A DNA stretch of 64,000 bases from Bacillota bacterium (GTDB taxonomy: Bacteria > Bacillota > Clostridia > Lachnospirales > Lachnospiraceae). Below the pieces are notes generated by a model that had not been told where the DNA came from, ran no database searches, and saw only the letters and a list, made by a program, of their open reading frames with translations. A program made the position numbers and the translations under genes. Every line of letters begins with the position of its first letter. The stretch's first letter is position 1. Of this stretch, positions 50,155 through 59,348 are shown piece after piece. The stretch spans positions 62,001 to 126,000 of the forward strand of contig JAEZTJ010000068.1 of NCBI GenBank assembly GCA_023421505.1, given 5' to 3'.

Positions 50155-51309
50155 ATGGAAGCATTTATTAATTATTTACCAAAAATTATTGCGGATACAA
50201 TTACAGCAGTATTCGTAAGTCTTAATCACAATTGGATTCCTTTAAGCTTGGCAATCCTTACAGCAGCACTGATGAAAGTGTATGTCAATGCAGAAAAACT
50301 TAAACTGGCATTACTGAAAAAGCCTAAGGTTTCAATTCTTGCAAGTGTAACCTTCGGAGCATTTACGCCGTTATGCGCCTGTGGAACAATGGCTGTGGTT
50401 ATTGGATTATTAACAACTACGCTGCCTTGGGGACCTATTATGGCGTTTCTAACCTCCTCCCCACTAATGAGTCCCGATACTTTTATTATGATTGCAGGAG
50501 TAATTAATTTTAAATTTGCAATTGCCCTTACAATTGCCTCACTTATTATCGGTTTTGGTTCTGGTGGCTTGGCACATTTAATTGACTCAAAAACTAATTT
50601 ATTAAAAGATCAATTACGGCTTTCAGGAAATTCAAAATCGAAGACTTGTAATTGTAATGCAGCAGCATCAGAAGCAGCCCAATTAAATACAGTTGCCTGC
50701 GGCTGCAGTTCCTCAGTCCCAGTAGCTGAAATACTAAGTACAACGCAAACATGTGGCTGCAGTTCCTCAGTCCCAGTAGCTGAAAATTTAAGTACAACGC
50801 CAGCATGCGGCTGTGGTTCCTCTAATACTGTAACACATAAGGTGTCCTCAAAGGATGCGAATACTATATCAGGATTTATGAAGAAGATTAGAATTAAGGA
50901 AGTTGGAAAAGCGCTAATCGATGTAGGATTAAAGCAAATACTTTTATACTTCTGTATCTTTGTAGGGGTCGGTTATCTTATTCAATCCTTTGTACCCACT
51001 TCCTTGATTATGTCTTTATTCAGTGGGAAAAGCATTTTTTCTGTGCCTTTAGCTGCTCTGATTGGCCTTCCGTTATATGTTAGTGGAGATGGTGCAATTC
51101 CTCTCATTAAAACACTGATGGACGGTGGCGCCGGTGCCGGTGCAATGATGGCCTTCATGATAACAGGTCCAGCAACCAGTGCATGGGTTATTGCAGGGAT
51201 AACAGCTTTTATGAAAAGAAGAGTGATTGGACTTTATATCGGTTTTGTATTAGTTGGCGGAATTTTAATTGGATACTTATATCAATTGTTAATTTCAATG
51301 GGACTTTAA
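50155..51309 (+). CDS. ArsP-like permease (UPF0718/PF03773) with Cys-rich loop
   Basis: The protein is 384 aa with about 8-9 TM segments in two halves. The TPxCxC motif (TPLCACGTM, Cys74 and Cys76) is the metal/metalloid site of ArsP-type permeases. The second half carries GLPLYVSGDGAIPLI and ITGPATSAWV. The cytoplasmic linker (about 160-225) holds CNC, CGC, CGC and CGC motifs in an 18-aa repeat (54-bp tandem DNA repeat from 50701). It probably exports a thiophilic metal or organometal. Confidence 0.85.
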   Translation: MEAFINYLPKIIADTITAVFVSLNHNWIPLSLAILTAALMKVYVNAEKLKLALLKKPKVSILASVTFGAFTPLCACGTMAVVIGLLTTTLPWGPIMAFLTSSPLMSPDTFIMIAGVINFKFAIALTIASLIIGFGSGGLAHLIDSKTNLLKDQLRLSGNSKSKTCNCNAAASEAAQLNTVACGCSSSVPVAEILSTTQTCGCSSSVPVAENLSTTPACGCGSSNTVTHKVSSKDANTISGFMKKIRIKEVGKALIDVGLKQILLYFCIFVGVGYLIQSFVPTSLIMSLFSGKSIFSVPLAALIGLPLYVSGDGAIPLIKTLMDGGAGAGAMMAFMITGPATSAWVIAGITAFMKRRVIGLYIGFVLVGGILIGYLYQLLISMGL

Positions 51310-51382
51310 TCTATCTAATTCATTTTTGCGTTTCTAATATAAGTTTGAAGGGTCATTGGAGTTTTATTAGGAGGGAAGGCTG

Positions 51383-52714
51383 ATGATAAAAGAATTTATT
51401 CAAGTTAAAGACGGAGATTTTATTTTAAATGATAATAAAATCATATTAAGAGGCTTTTCAATCGGTTCTTGGATGAATATTGAAAGTTTTATGCTGAGGA
51501 TACCGGGAACGGAAAAGAGAATTCGTCAGATTTATGCTGAAGTATATGGAAAAGAAAATGCCGAGCATTTTTTTGATGACTTTTTAGAAGATTTTATAGA
51601 GGAAGAAGATTTTATACTTTTAAAAAGCTTGGGGATAAATGTATTACGACTTCCGTTCAATCACAGACAGTTCGAAAATGATCAGGAGCCCGGTAAATAT
51701 ATTCAAAAAGGTTTTGACCAGTTGGAACGTGTACTCAGGCTTTGTAGAAAATATGAGATATATGCAATTCTTGATATGCATTCTTCTCCAGGAGGGCAAA
51801 ACCCAGATTCTCATGGAGGAAGTGAAGCAGGTGTAAGTGAATTTTGGGAGGACGCTCTGGCAAGAGAAAGAATTATTAATCTATGGAGGGCTCTAGCTGA
51901 AAGATATAAAGAAGAAGCAATAATTGCCGGCTATGATGTGCTAAATGAACCCTGCTTTGTTTCAAACAAAGATGCTTTTAATGATTTTTACCGGAAGGTA
52001 ATTCAAAAGATAAGAGAGGTTGATATAAAACATGTTATTTTTCTCGAAGGAGATGATTGGGCAAAAGATTTTAGTATTTTTGATGATCTTGGCGGATATC
52101 AACAGGCTATATCTTTCCACTTCTATCCTGGACAGCATGTCTATCTGTCAACAGCTTCAGAAGTGAGAATACAGCAACTCGAAGATAAAATATCTTACTA
52201 TACAAAGTTAAGAGATAAAACAGGTATGGCACTTTGGGTGGGGGAAACAGGGGGCCATTTTACGAATGATAAAATGCTAGAAGGTGTTAAGCTAATTAGG
52301 GAATGTATTGATATTTTTGAAAAACATGGCATTTCCTGGACCTTATGGTCTTATAAGGATGCAGGGGCTATGGGTATGGTTTACCCAAAGGCAGATACGA
52401 AATGGATGTCTATGGCAATGGACTTTAGGAAGAAGTGGCAGGTAAAAGAACGCAGTAATCCCACTATCGCAAAAGAAATATTTGAAATGATGGAAAATAA
52501 ATTTTCTTTTACGATTAATGAAAAGTTAAAAAATCAGTTGTCTTTCAGACTTTATGCTTTCTTGAATGAATTGTATATCCATAAGCTTGTAAAACCAAAA
52601 CTTCTATCAATTCCATGGGAAGAGATGAAGGAATATCCCAAATCCTTCCTGCTAATAAACTGTGAGGGGCGTGAAGAGCTTGCGGAGTTAGTGAAATCAT
52701 ATACTTTACCTTAG
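51383..52714 (+). CDS. GH5 family glycosidase (endo/exo-beta-glucanase type)
   Basis: The protein is 443 aa. The barrel features LRGFSIGSWMNIE, LGINVLRLPFNHRQFE, AILDMHSSPGGQN, the acid/base Glu189 (DVLNEP), HFYPG and the nucleophile Glu288 (WVGETGGH) define GH5. No signal peptide is present, so an intracellular beta-glucosidase or oligosaccharide hydrolase is likely. GGAGGGA precedes the ATG. It sits between the permease and the CGCG protein, an odd mix of sugar and metal functions. Confidence 0.85.
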   Translation: MIKEFIQVKDGDFILNDNKIILRGFSIGSWMNIESFMLRIPGTEKRIRQIYAEVYGKENAEHFFDDFLEDFIEEEDFILLKSLGINVLRLPFNHRQFENDQEPGKYIQKGFDQLERVLRLCRKYEIYAILDMHSSPGGQNPDSHGGSEAGVSEFWEDALARERIINLWRALAERYKEEAIIAGYDVLNEPCFVSNKDAFNDFYRKVIQKIREVDIKHVIFLEGDDWAKDFSIFDDLGGYQQAISFHFYPGQHVYLSTASEVRIQQLEDKISYYTKLRDKTGMALWVGETGGHFTNDKMLEGVKLIRECIDIFEKHGISWTLWSYKDAGAMGMVYPKADTKWMSMAMDFRKKWQVKERSNPTIAKEIFEMMENKFSFTINEKLKNQLSFRLYAFLNELYIHKLVKPKLLSIPWEEMKEYPKSFLLINCEGREELAELVKSYTLP

Positions 52715-52808
52715 TTTCTTCTAAGAATAGTTACTTTGTATAGCAATTAATTATTAATATTATCTTGCATAATGCAAGTAATAAATATAAAATCAGGAGG
52801 TTTTAATT

Positions 52809-53081
52809 ATGTTTGAATTTAAAAAATCAGCTGCAGGTGTAGTAAAAGAAGAATTTGAATGTGAGTGCTGCGGTTCACTGGATGGTCAGGCGCCAACAGG
52901 ATGTGGATGTGGTATGCCGGCTAGCAGTCAAGCACCAACAGGATGTGGGTGTGGTATCCCTGCTAGCAGCCAGGTGCCAACAGGATGTGGGTGTGGTATC
53001 CCTGCTAATACCCAGGCATCAACTGATTGCGGCTGCGGTTCCATACCGACTGCCCAGTTTGGTACAACTAAGGAGGTGTAA
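52809..53081 (+). CDS. Small CGCG-repeat cysteine-rich protein
   Basis: The protein is 90 aa without a signal peptide. After FEFKKSAAG and ECECCG come four tandem units of about 14 residues, QAPTGCGCGMPASS and variants (42-bp DNA repeat, about 52887-53040). It has 11 cysteines in CxC or CC pairs, consistent with binding soft metals; a RiPP-like precursor is an alternative. AGGAGG precedes the ATG. The last codons carry the AAGGAGG ribosome site of the GH1 gene that begins one base after its stop. Confidence 0.75.
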   Translation: MFEFKKSAAGVVKEEFECECCGSLDGQAPTGCGCGMPASSQAPTGCGCGIPASSQVPTGCGCGIPANTQASTDCGCGSIPTAQFGTTKEV

Positions 53082-53082
53082 A

Positions 53083-54456
53083 ATGTCGGAATTGATTTTT
53101 CCGGAAGATTTTATATGGGGTACATCTACTTCCGCATACCAAATTGAGGGTGGCTATAATGAGGATGGAAAAGGTGAATCAATTTGGGATCGATATACAC
53201 ATATTCCCGGAACAATATTAAACATGGATACCGGAGATATTGCATGTGATCACTATCATCTCTATGAAAAGGATGTAAAGCTACTCAAAGATCTAGGTAT
53301 AAAATCGTACAGGTTTTCAATTTCCTGGACACGTATCTTTCCTGATGGACGGGGAGAAGCTAATAGGAAAGGAATGGATTTTTATATAAAACTGGTTAAA
53401 TTGCTGAAAGATAACGGGATTATACCGGCAATTACACTATACCATTGGGATTTGCCACAGAAGCTGCAGGATATCGGTGGATGGGCCAATCGAGAGGTTG
53501 CAGAGCTTTTTGTACAGTTTGCAAGCTATGTATTTAAGAATTTAGGAGATATGGTACCTATCTGGATTACTTTCAATGAGCCGTGGATATCCTCGTTTAT
53601 CGGGTATTGGTATGGCGGGCATCCACCGGCACTTAAAGATCTTTCCTTAGCCTTACAGGCTGCTCATAACATCATGCTTGCCCATGGATTGACGGTTCGT
53701 GCTTATCGGGAAATTGGATTGAAAGGAGAGATAGGAATTACACTGAATCTTAATCCAGTCTATCCTGCATCCGAGGATGAAAATGATTATTTGGCGGCGA
53801 ATCGGTATAGCGATTTTCTCAATGCCTGGTTTCTAGATCCGATACTTAAGGGAAGATATCCCAAACAGCTACTAAACTTGTTTTCAAACTATGCAACTCT
53901 TCCTGTCATACAAAGCGAAGATATGAATATAATCCATACACCGATTGACTTTTTAGGGGTTAATAGCTATACCCTTAGCTCTGTAAAATATGACCCTAAA
54001 AATTTACCTCTGCAATTAACCTTTGCTGATACTGGAAAGGCTAAAACTGATACAGATTCCGAAATATATTCCGAAGGTATCTATGACTTATTACTATATT
54101 TGCATAAGGAATACAACGGCATAAAAATCATTATTACAGAAAACGGAGCAGCCTTCAAAGATTATGTTGATGAAAATGGTGAAATAAATGACGAGGATAG
54201 AATTAGCTACCTGAAGGAACATATTAATCAGGTCTATCAGGCATTAAAGGATGGAGTTAATCTTGCAGGCTATTATATATGGTCAATTATGGACAATTTT
54301 GAATGGAGGGTAGGTTATTCAAAAAGATTTGGATTGGTTTATGTCGATTATAAAACACAGGAACGTATAATCAAGAAAAGTGGCTTATGGTATAAGAAGG
54401 TAATTCAAAGGAATGGAATTGATGAAGAAATTGGTAGTATAAGCCAAACAAAGTAA
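53083..54456 (+). CDS. GH1 family beta-glucosidase / 6-phospho-beta-glycosidase
   Basis: The protein is 457 aa, standard GH1 length. FIWGTSTSAYQIEGGYNEDG at the start, acid/base Glu166 (TFNEPW), nucleophile Glu353 (ITENGA) and a C-terminal DNFEWRVGYSKRFGLVYVDY region are complete. It hydrolyses beta-linked glucosides in the cytoplasm. Translation is probably coupled to the CGCG gene (ATG at 53083, AAGGAGG within the upstream coding end). A frame open from 52855 is an overlap artefact. Confidence 0.9.
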   Translation: MSELIFPEDFIWGTSTSAYQIEGGYNEDGKGESIWDRYTHIPGTILNMDTGDIACDHYHLYEKDVKLLKDLGIKSYRFSISWTRIFPDGRGEANRKGMDFYIKLVKLLKDNGIIPAITLYHWDLPQKLQDIGGWANREVAELFVQFASYVFKNLGDMVPIWITFNEPWISSFIGYWYGGHPPALKDLSLALQAAHNIMLAHGLTVRAYREIGLKGEIGITLNLNPVYPASEDENDYLAANRYSDFLNAWFLDPILKGRYPKQLLNLFSNYATLPVIQSEDMNIIHTPIDFLGVNSYTLSSVKYDPKNLPLQLTFADTGKAKTDTDSEIYSEGIYDLLLYLHKEYNGIKIIITENGAAFKDYVDENGEINDEDRISYLKEHINQVYQALKDGVNLAGYYIWSIMDNFEWRVGYSKRFGLVYVDYKTQERIIKKSGLWYKKVIQRNGIDEEIGSISQTK

Positions 54457-54504
54457 CAGGTAGTATAAAGTGATAGACGTTTACTTGGATGATATTTGTA
54501 AAAG

Positions 54505-54557
54505 TGATACCAGACTGGATTGTCTGCAAAAGGCATGCAATTTGAGCATGCCTTTTA
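54505..54557 (+). repeat. Hairpin terminator containing a 32-bp copy of CN-hydrolase coding DNA
   Basis: Bases 54505-54536 equal 48749-48780. The copy runs into a perfect 11-bp hairpin (AAAAGGCATGC at 54528-54538 with GCATGCCTTTT at 54546-54556), which probably terminates the GH1 transcript. Confidence 0.8.
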
Positions 54558-54605
54558 GATATATTTTATGAGAGGAAGTGAGATAAAAATCTATCCCCAC
54601 AAGCC

Positions 54606-55049
54606 TTAAGCGGTATCTTTTTTAGATTTCTTAAGAAGTCTTTCATTATGAACGATATGGTATATAAAATATATAAAGGATAACAGCATAAGTGCGTAAA
54701 AAAATTCTCCTACACCTATAAATATTCCAGACGGGTTTTGACGCATAGTGAGATCGATCGCTAGTACTATAGTTGAAGTGATGATGGTTCCGATGTTTCC
54801 AGTTATAAACAATAAGCCTGGATCAACTAAGTTTAATTTTAGTATTTCATTATTGATTATATATGCAACGATAAGTACACTGATAAAAATAATTAGTAGT
54901 AATGATGAAAATATTAGATTTATTTTAAAAACTAATCTTATATTTGGCATATCATTGCCTGCCATTATTAACAGAAATACAATCATCCATAAAACACTAT
55001 ATATGATTATATTAGATTTATCCAAAAAGGTTGATTTCATAATTGACAT
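54606..55049 (-). CDS. Hypothetical four-TM membrane protein
   Basis: The protein is 147 aa with four hydrophobic segments (IIIYSVLWMIVFLLIMAG, FSSLLLIIFISVLIVAYII, LLFITGNIGTIITSTIVLAI, EFFYALMLLSFIYFIYHIV) and a basic C-terminus. No family is recognised. It is similar in size, topology and spacing of segments to the next gene upstream at 55087, so the two look like diverged tandem duplicates. The function is unknown. Confidence 0.6.
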   Translation of the reverse strand: MSIMKSTFLDKSNIIIYSVLWMIVFLLIMAGNDMPNIRLVFKINLIFSSLLLIIFISVLIVAYIINNEILKLNLVDPGLLFITGNIGTIITSTIVLAIDLTMRQNPSGIFIGVGEFFYALMLLSFIYFIYHIVHNERLLKKSKKDTA

Positions 55050-55086
55050 CCTTATATATAAATTTACAATATATCATATTCTTGAA

Positions 55087-55572
55087 TCAAACAACTGTGC
55101 CATTACGATGAATTTTATATGATTTACGACTGAAGTCTTCATTGTATAGGATTAATTCAATGAAGAAAATAAACGACTGTAGCATGACAATGTAAAAATA
55201 AACACCCAAATATATAAAAAATTCGTGGGTTAAGTCAATATTTATTGCAATCGCAATAGTAGAAAGAACTATAGTTGCCACATTTGCTATGATAAAAAGA
55301 ATGCCGGGAGTAATTAAATACGATTTAAATCTTTCGTTATTTATTATAAAAGTAAGTGCAAGTATAGCAATGTAGATTAATAAAAACAAGAATGAAATAC
55401 ATAAATTAATTTTCGCAACGGATACTAGATTAGTTATACAAGCATCCGCTAATGCTTCACAAATTAAAAATGTCATTAGAGTACTGAAATTTATTATAAC
55501 AAAATAAGTGATAAATGAAATTATTATTATCAATCCTTTCAAATAAATCATTGCTAGGTGATTTGAAATCAT
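55087..55572 (-). CDS. Hypothetical four-TM membrane protein, paralogue
   Basis: The protein is 161 aa with four TM segments. The pairs YLITPGILFIIANVATIVLS / LVDPGLLFITGNIGTIITS and YFYIVMLQSFIFFIELI / FFYALMLLSFIYFIYHI show its relation to the downstream gene at 54606. It lies 37 bp upstream on the same strand, so they are probably co-transcribed. No recognised family or function. Confidence 0.6.
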   Translation of the reverse strand: MISNHLAMIYLKGLIIIISFITYFVIINFSTLMTFLICEALADACITNLVSVAKINLCISFLFLLIYIAILALTFIINNERFKSYLITPGILFIIANVATIVLSTIAIAINIDLTHEFFIYLGVYFYIVMLQSFIFFIELILYNEDFSRKSYKIHRNGTVV

Positions 55573-55979
55573 ATAGTTTTGATAATTGTATACATAATCT
55601 TTGCTTCAAAACTCCTTAGGGCTTGACCTCTACTTTGTATTTTTTGTGTAAACAATGTTTATAGTTAATGAGTATTACAATTACTTAAAATAATTGTATC
55701 AATACTATCATATTCTCAAGGTGAAAATATGATAGCATTAGAAGGAAAAATTTCGTCCTATAAGAATGATAGTCTGAGGTACGATTGGTTGGCTTGTTGT
55801 TATTAACATGGGGTTGCGGAGTATTAGCGGATTGTCATATATTACAGATTGATATCTATTTTTAGCATGATACAATATATTATGTAAACTTATTATGTTG
55901 ACATGATCTTCAGCATGATAAAAGAACATATATATTGAAACTATTAGCTTGTTTTTAGAAAGCATAGGGGATAGGATGA
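55573..55979. other. Intergenic region upstream of the LRR/Ig surface protein
   Basis: AT-rich with no ORF of substance on either strand. It should contain the divergent promoters; the ribosome site AGGGGATAGG lies directly before the next ATG. Confidence 0.4.
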
Positions 55980-58898
55980 ATGAATAAAATAGGTAAAAGT
56001 TTTTTTGTAGTATTTTTAGTAGCCGCTCTACTCATGATAATCAAAGGAATAACAGCATATGCCTACATAGGCAGTATCTTTCAATATACGTATGAAGGTA
56101 AAACAATTACTTATCAAGTACTAAGTGAACCGACAGAGACAGAGAACGGAACAGCCCGAATATTATATTCTGGGGAGGTTAATAAGAATTTAAAAGGGGA
56201 AGTAATCATCCCTTCTTCGGTTACAAATCAAAGAATGCTTTACCAAGTAGTTAAGATTGGAAATAGCGCTTTTATGGATGCAGAAGGTATCACAACAATT
56301 GTACTGCCCGATACAGTAACGGCTATTGGGGAGGATGCGTTTAGAAATTGCAATGCATTAACAAATATTAATATACCACGGGAAGTAAAGAGAATAGAGA
56401 AGGGTACATTTTACGGCTGCAGCAGTCTAGGTAGCATCTATTTACCAGAGGGAACAACGTATATCGGAGATAAAGCTTTTTATAACAATAGTAAATTAAA
56501 AAACATCAATCTTGTAAAGGGAATTAATTTTCTGGGTGAAGGTGCCTTCGAAGGCTGCAGCAGCTTGATTAGCATTAGTATTCCTGAAGGGATAACAGTC
56601 ATAGAGGATAATTTATTTGAGAATTGTTTCAATTTAACCTATATAAGCATTCCAGAGGGTATAAAAAGAATTGGAGAGGATGCATTTTATAATTGTAAAA
56701 GCTTAATAAGTATTCATATTCCGGATGAGGTAACAAGTATTGGAAGCTATGCATTTTACTCCTGTGAAAGCTTAACAAGTATTAAGATACCATATGGTGT
56801 GACAAAGATTGAAGCAAGTACGTTTTTATTATGCAGTAATCTCACCCAGATCCGAATACCGGATAAGGTAACAAGTATCGGTGATTTTGCATTTTATTAT
56901 TGCAGCAATTTAATCAGCATAGACCTTCCTGAAGGATTAACTAGTATTGGAAAGCTGGCATTTTATGGCTGTTCTAATTTAAGACCTGTTACGATACCCA
57001 AAAGTGTAACGAGTATAGGATTTGGCGAATTCCCTTATACAGGAGTATTTGTATATAAAAATTCTTATGCGGAAGACTTTTTTAAAGAGAACTACCCCAA
57101 ATATTATCAAATCGTTAAAATCCCATTAGAAGAAATGAGCTTTAACGAAAATATAGTGAATATTGGAACAGGGGATCGTATTTCTTTAAACCCTATATTT
57201 TATCCGATAAATTCTACAGATATTACAGATAACAGGAGCTGGAGCAGTTCAAATCCATCGGTAGTAGCTGTAAATGCAGATGGTACGGCTACAGGATTAC
57301 AGGCGGGAGAAGCTGATGTTACTGTAACGATGGGAAAATACTCTGCTACCTGTCATCTTATTGTCGGTGGTATAGCCATTTATCCCACCTCAATTGAATT
57401 TGTGAGTAATAATATAAGAATGAAGAAGGGTGAGACTTTAAGACTTCCACTTACCTTTACACCTGCTGAAGCAACAAACCGTAGGATAACTTGGACTAGC
57501 TCAGATCCATCTGTTGTTACGGTGGATAACGGTCGTATTTATGCAAGAAACAGCGGAAGTGCCGAAATCACAGCAACGTCCACAGAAGCCTCCGCAAAAT
57601 GCAAGGTTACCGTATATCAACCCTTGAAAGAAATTTATTCTGACTATGATCATATAACACTCAATAAAGGGGATACAAAGAAAATAGCGGTCTCTTATTA
57701 TCCGACGGATACAACTGAAAATACGACAACCTTCTGGCAAAGCGATAATATAGCAGTGGCTACGGTAGAGAATGGTATCATCAAAGCTGTCAATCCGGGC
57801 TCAACCTTTATAACAGCAACGATCGGAAGATTTACACATACTATTCCGATAACCGTACAAATTCCGGTAAAATCATTATCCTTATCGCAAAAGGAGATTA
57901 CTTTAACGGCAGGACAGAAACTATCATTGCCGCTTGTTGTAATTCCGGCTGATACAACGGATAAATTGATTGTTACTTCCTCGGATGAAACGGTTGCATC
58001 TTATTCTGCCGGAACCATAACCGCATTAAAAAGAGGAACAACAACAATTACTGCCAAATGCGGGGGATTTATCGTAGCCTGTCAGATTACAGTTAAAACT
58101 GATATAGAAAGTATAGCATTAAATAAGAATACGCTTAACCTATATTTTGGTAACAGCGAAGTATTAAACGTGATTTTTAGTCCTACCGAGGTTAAGGATG
58201 ATAAGACTATTATCTGGGAAAGCAGCGATCAATCAGTAATTACCATAGATTCAGCAGGAAAGGTTAAGACTGTCGGAGTAGGAAACGCAACGATTACTGC
58301 AACTGCAGGCGGTAATAAGACTGCAAGCTGCTCCGTTACAGTTAAGCTCTCTATTCCTACCGCCATAAAGGCTGCATCGGGTGGGTATGATAGAGTGAAG
58401 CTTTCCTGGGGTGCGGTAAGCGGCGCCTCCGGCTACCGAATATATAGAGCAGATACAAAAACAGGAAGCTATGTCTTGATTAAGGATACAACCTCAAACA
58501 CGTATACCAATACCGGATTAACTACCGGTAAGACCTACTATTTTAAAGTAAGAGGATATCGCTATCAGGGAACGAAAAAAGTCTACAGCAGCTATTCACC
58601 AATACTTGGTGCTGTTCCGATACCCTCAACGCCTGATCATGTAAAGCTAGTAAAACCGAAAGCAGGCTCGGTTAATTTTACCTGGAATAAGGTGAGTGGG
58701 GCATCCGGCTATGAAATATATAGGACCTCTTCAACCAAGGAACCCTTTAAACTGACCAAATCCACAACCTCTCTTCATTTTATCAATTATGGATTAACAA
58801 GAGGCAGGACCTACTCTTTTAAAGTAAGAGCTTATAAAATCATTGGTAAGAAAAAGGTCTATAGTAATTTCTCTGCTGTTTTTTCAATGAAAATGTAA
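55980..58898 (+). CDS. Secreted BspA-like LRR protein with Big_2 and Fn3 domains
   Basis: The protein is 972 aa. A signal peptide (1-28) leads to BspA-type leucine-rich repeats (LRR_5, about 75-370; units such as IRIPDKVTSIGDFAFYYCSN). These are followed by five Big_2 Ig-like domains (about 380-800; WSSSNPSVVAV, WTSSDPSVVTV and similar) and two Fn3 domains (about 800-972; RVKLSWGAVSGASGYRIYRA twice). It has no LPxTG or SLH anchor, so it is likely secreted or wall-associated by another means. Typical roles are adhesion to polysaccharide or host surfaces. Confidence 0.9.
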   Translation: MNKIGKSFFVVFLVAALLMIIKGITAYAYIGSIFQYTYEGKTITYQVLSEPTETENGTARILYSGEVNKNLKGEVIIPSSVTNQRMLYQVVKIGNSAFMDAEGITTIVLPDTVTAIGEDAFRNCNALTNINIPREVKRIEKGTFYGCSSLGSIYLPEGTTYIGDKAFYNNSKLKNINLVKGINFLGEGAFEGCSSLISISIPEGITVIEDNLFENCFNLTYISIPEGIKRIGEDAFYNCKSLISIHIPDEVTSIGSYAFYSCESLTSIKIPYGVTKIEASTFLLCSNLTQIRIPDKVTSIGDFAFYYCSNLISIDLPEGLTSIGKLAFYGCSNLRPVTIPKSVTSIGFGEFPYTGVFVYKNSYAEDFFKENYPKYYQIVKIPLEEMSFNENIVNIGTGDRISLNPIFYPINSTDITDNRSWSSSNPSVVAVNADGTATGLQAGEADVTVTMGKYSATCHLIVGGIAIYPTSIEFVSNNIRMKKGETLRLPLTFTPAEATNRRITWTSSDPSVVTVDNGRIYARNSGSAEITATSTEASAKCKVTVYQPLKEIYSDYDHITLNKGDTKKIAVSYYPTDTTENTTTFWQSDNIAVATVENGIIKAVNPGSTFITATIGRFTHTIPITVQIPVKSLSLSQKEITLTAGQKLSLPLVVIPADTTDKLIVTSSDETVASYSAGTITALKRGTTTITAKCGGFIVACQITVKTDIESIALNKNTLNLYFGNSEVLNVIFSPTEVKDDKTIIWESSDQSVITIDSAGKVKTVGVGNATITATAGGNKTASCSVTVKLSIPTAIKAASGGYDRVKLSWGAVSGASGYRIYRADTKTGSYVLIKDTTSNTYTNTGLTTGKTYYFKVRGYRYQGTKKVYSSYSPILGAVPIPSTPDHVKLVKPKAGSVNFTWNKVSGASGYEIYRTSSTKEPFKLTKSTTSLHFINYGLTRGRTYSFKVRAYKIIGKKKVYSNFSAVFSMKM

Positions 58899-58968
58899 TT
58901 TCTGGATCAAGATTTTGCAGAACGCGGAAGGAGAGTTCTACTCTGCTATATGATATAAAATAAAAAAG

Positions 58969-59006
58969 ATTGGCGCACTCATTCGAAGAAGAAAGGGTGC
59001 GCTAAT
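58969..59006 (+). terminator. Hairpin after the LRR gene
   Basis: ATTGGCGCACTC pairs (with GU) with GGGTGCGCTAAT around a 14-nt loop, followed by TTAT. Confidence 0.6.
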
Positions 59007-59168
59007 TTATAGTTCAAAAGTAATAGATTGAGAATGAATTATATGTATTTGGAAACAATCGATTTAAAAGTAAAAGTGGAAAATAATTGCTAATTGATTT
59101 ATAATGCTTTTAGATTATATAAATGGAGCAGCTGATAAAGTTTCATAAATAAAGGATTAGGCTGCATA

Positions 59169-59266
59169 GGTTGAAAAGAAGTACATTTTTCAACCGGCAA
59201 AAAGCACTAAGCGTGCTTTTCGCTCAGTATTTGTATGCCTCTTAAGCGGCAGATGGAGGTTATTAT
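59169..59266 (+). repeat. Decayed leader module upstream of patatin
   Basis: GGTTGAAAA/TTTTCAACC (59169-59195) and AAAAGCAC/GTGCTTTT form two stems. Bases 59241-59266 equal 14802-14827, but the start codon at the end has changed from ATG to ATT. The module is therefore a fossil lying 80 bp upstream of the patatin gene, which uses its own start. Confidence 0.6.
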
Positions 59267-59348
59267 TTATAGGTATGAATTTAATCTCAGATAGGTATTT
59301 CTAAATAAAATAGATGAAATTTGATTGAGGGATGAGTGAGGATTAAAA

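Noticed and set aside
52855..53082. Long N-terminal extension of the GH1 gene
   Set aside because: It overlaps the CGCG gene in another frame. The GH1 domain starts at the ATG 53083 with a proper ribosome site.
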